Shown here: one piece after another, positions 63,411 through 64,000 of the stretch
Layout: each line of letters begins with the position of its first letter
How positions within the stretch are numbered: position 1 is the stretch's first letter
Assembly: GCF_002222615.2 (NCBI RefSeq)
Contig: NZ_CP022412.2
Coordinates: forward strand, 1,364,001 to 1,428,000
DNA: 64,000 nucleotides
Source of the DNA: Bacteroides caccae
GTDB taxonomy: Bacteria > Bacteroidota > Bacteroidia > Bacteroidales > Bacteroidaceae
Direction of reading: 5' to 3'
Notes under the pieces: generated by a model
What the model was told of the DNA's origin: nothing
The model's input: the letters and a program-made list of their open reading frames with translations, nothing else
Database searches by the model: none
Position numbers and translations under genes: made by a program

Positions 63411-64000
63411 ATGAATCGTATCACTACTTACATCCGTCAGTCATTACAGGATATTTATCCTCCGGAAGAGGTAAAAGCTCTTTCGATGTTGATCTGTTGC
63501 GACATGTTAGGTTTAGATGCGCTTGATATTTACATGGGCAAAGATATAATTTTATCCGAATGCAAACAGCGTGAATTAGAAAACATTATATTCCGTTTGC
63601 AGAAAAATGAGCCGATACAGTACATTCGCGGCTTTGCTGAATTTTGCGGAAGGAAATTTAAAGTTGCTCCCGGTGTCTTGATTCCTCGTCCGGAAACGGC
63701 AGAGCTGGTAGAATTGATAGTGAAGGAGAATCCGGGTGCCCGTCACCTATTAGATATAGGTACGGGAAGCGGATGTATCGCAATCTCTTTGGATCAGAAC
63801 CTTCCGGATGCAGAAGTAGAGGCTTGGGATGTTTCGGAAGAGGCGTTAGCCATAGCTAGTGAAAATAATAAAGAGTTGGACGCCCGGGTTATGTTTCGAC
63901 GGAGAGATGTGCTGTCTGATGAACTCGGCGCGACTTCTTGTTATGACGTTATTGTCAGCAATCCACCTTATATAACTGAGGCGGAGAAGCAGGATATGGA
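63411..64000 (+). CDS. prmC: Peptide chain release factor N5-glutamine methyltransferase (N-terminal part)
   Basis: The first 196 codons of a gene that runs past the window end. The enzyme methylates the GGQ glutamine of release factors. A helical N-terminal domain (about 1-80, QYIRGFAEFCGRKF) is followed by the SAM-binding domain with VLIPRPETAELVE, LLDIGTGSGCIAISL (motif I) and the catalytic NPPYI. The C-terminal third is missing only because of the window edge. Confidence 0.95.
   Translation, partial: MNRITTYIRQSLQDIYPPEEVKALSMLICCDMLGLDALDIYMGKDIILSECKQRELENIIFRLQKNEPIQYIRGFAEFCGRKFKVAPGVLIPRPETAELVELIVKENPGARHLLDIGTGSGCIAISLDQNLPDAEVEAWDVSEEALAIASENNKELDARVMFRRRDVLSDELGATSCYDVIVSNPPYITEAEKQDM

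Overview
The window comes from a Bacteroides-type gut bacterium (Bacteroidota). The support is SusC/SusD pairs, a hybrid two-component regulator, Bacteroides -7 promoter boxes (TAnnTTTG) ahead of many genes, no obvious Shine-Dalgarno sequences, and an N-succinylornithine carbamoyltransferase of the kind known from Bacteroides fragilis. Species cannot be fixed from sequence alone. No rRNA, tRNA, transposase, integrase or CRISPR array was seen.

Positions 1-30337 form a polysaccharide utilization locus. It opens with a GH43 fragment cut by the window edge, a GH51 arabinofuranosidase and a GH97 enzyme, then a divergent GH43 gene. Next come a hybrid two-component sensor with propeller domain, two tandem SusC/SusD pairs, a discoidin-like surface lipoprotein, a DUF1735-GH16 lipoprotein, a GH16-GH43_24 fusion, a DUF2264 protein with its own promoter, a second GH43_24 enzyme, a BNR_4 (GH145/PL42-like) protein and a GH105 unsaturated-uronyl hydrolase. 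GH43_24 is the exo-beta-1,3-galactanase subfamily. Together with arabinose-removing enzymes and enzymes expected to act on rhamnose-glucuronate caps, this points to type II arabinogalactan as substrate: GH16 cuts the beta-1,3-galactan backbone, GH43_24 trims it from the ends, GH51/GH43/GH97 remove side chains, and BNR_4 plus GH105 deal with capping uronates.

Positions 30349-36727 hold accessory genes: a GNAT acetyltransferase, a TonB-C/DUF4488 protein, an unusual 727-residue GNAT protein with two C-terminal membrane helices, a DUF2156 protein and an LrgA/LrgB pair. Positions 36922-64000 are mostly core genome: pta-ackA, a GT2 glycosyltransferase, radC, a MIP18-type protein, lpxH, an alkaline phosphatase, efp, rpmH (53 codons), a PASTA-rluD-ddl-acyltransferase-NigD-rhodanese operon, the proB-proA-argF' cluster, a DUF2007 gene, murI, an envelope cluster (DUF6242 lipoprotein, uppS, bamA, two Skp/OmpH genes), ribD and the start of prmC.

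The least explained DNA is two intergenic arrays (5479-5610 and 40382-40536) in which GTTTC and GAAAC half-sites alternate with an almost exact 22-bp period. The first lies beside a second set of CCTATCACC repeats. I know of no described function for them. Other points of note are the endo/exo galactanase fusion, the GNAT protein with membrane tail, a Tyr/Asn/Gly-rich insertion in BamA, and two small candidate genes beside core operons.
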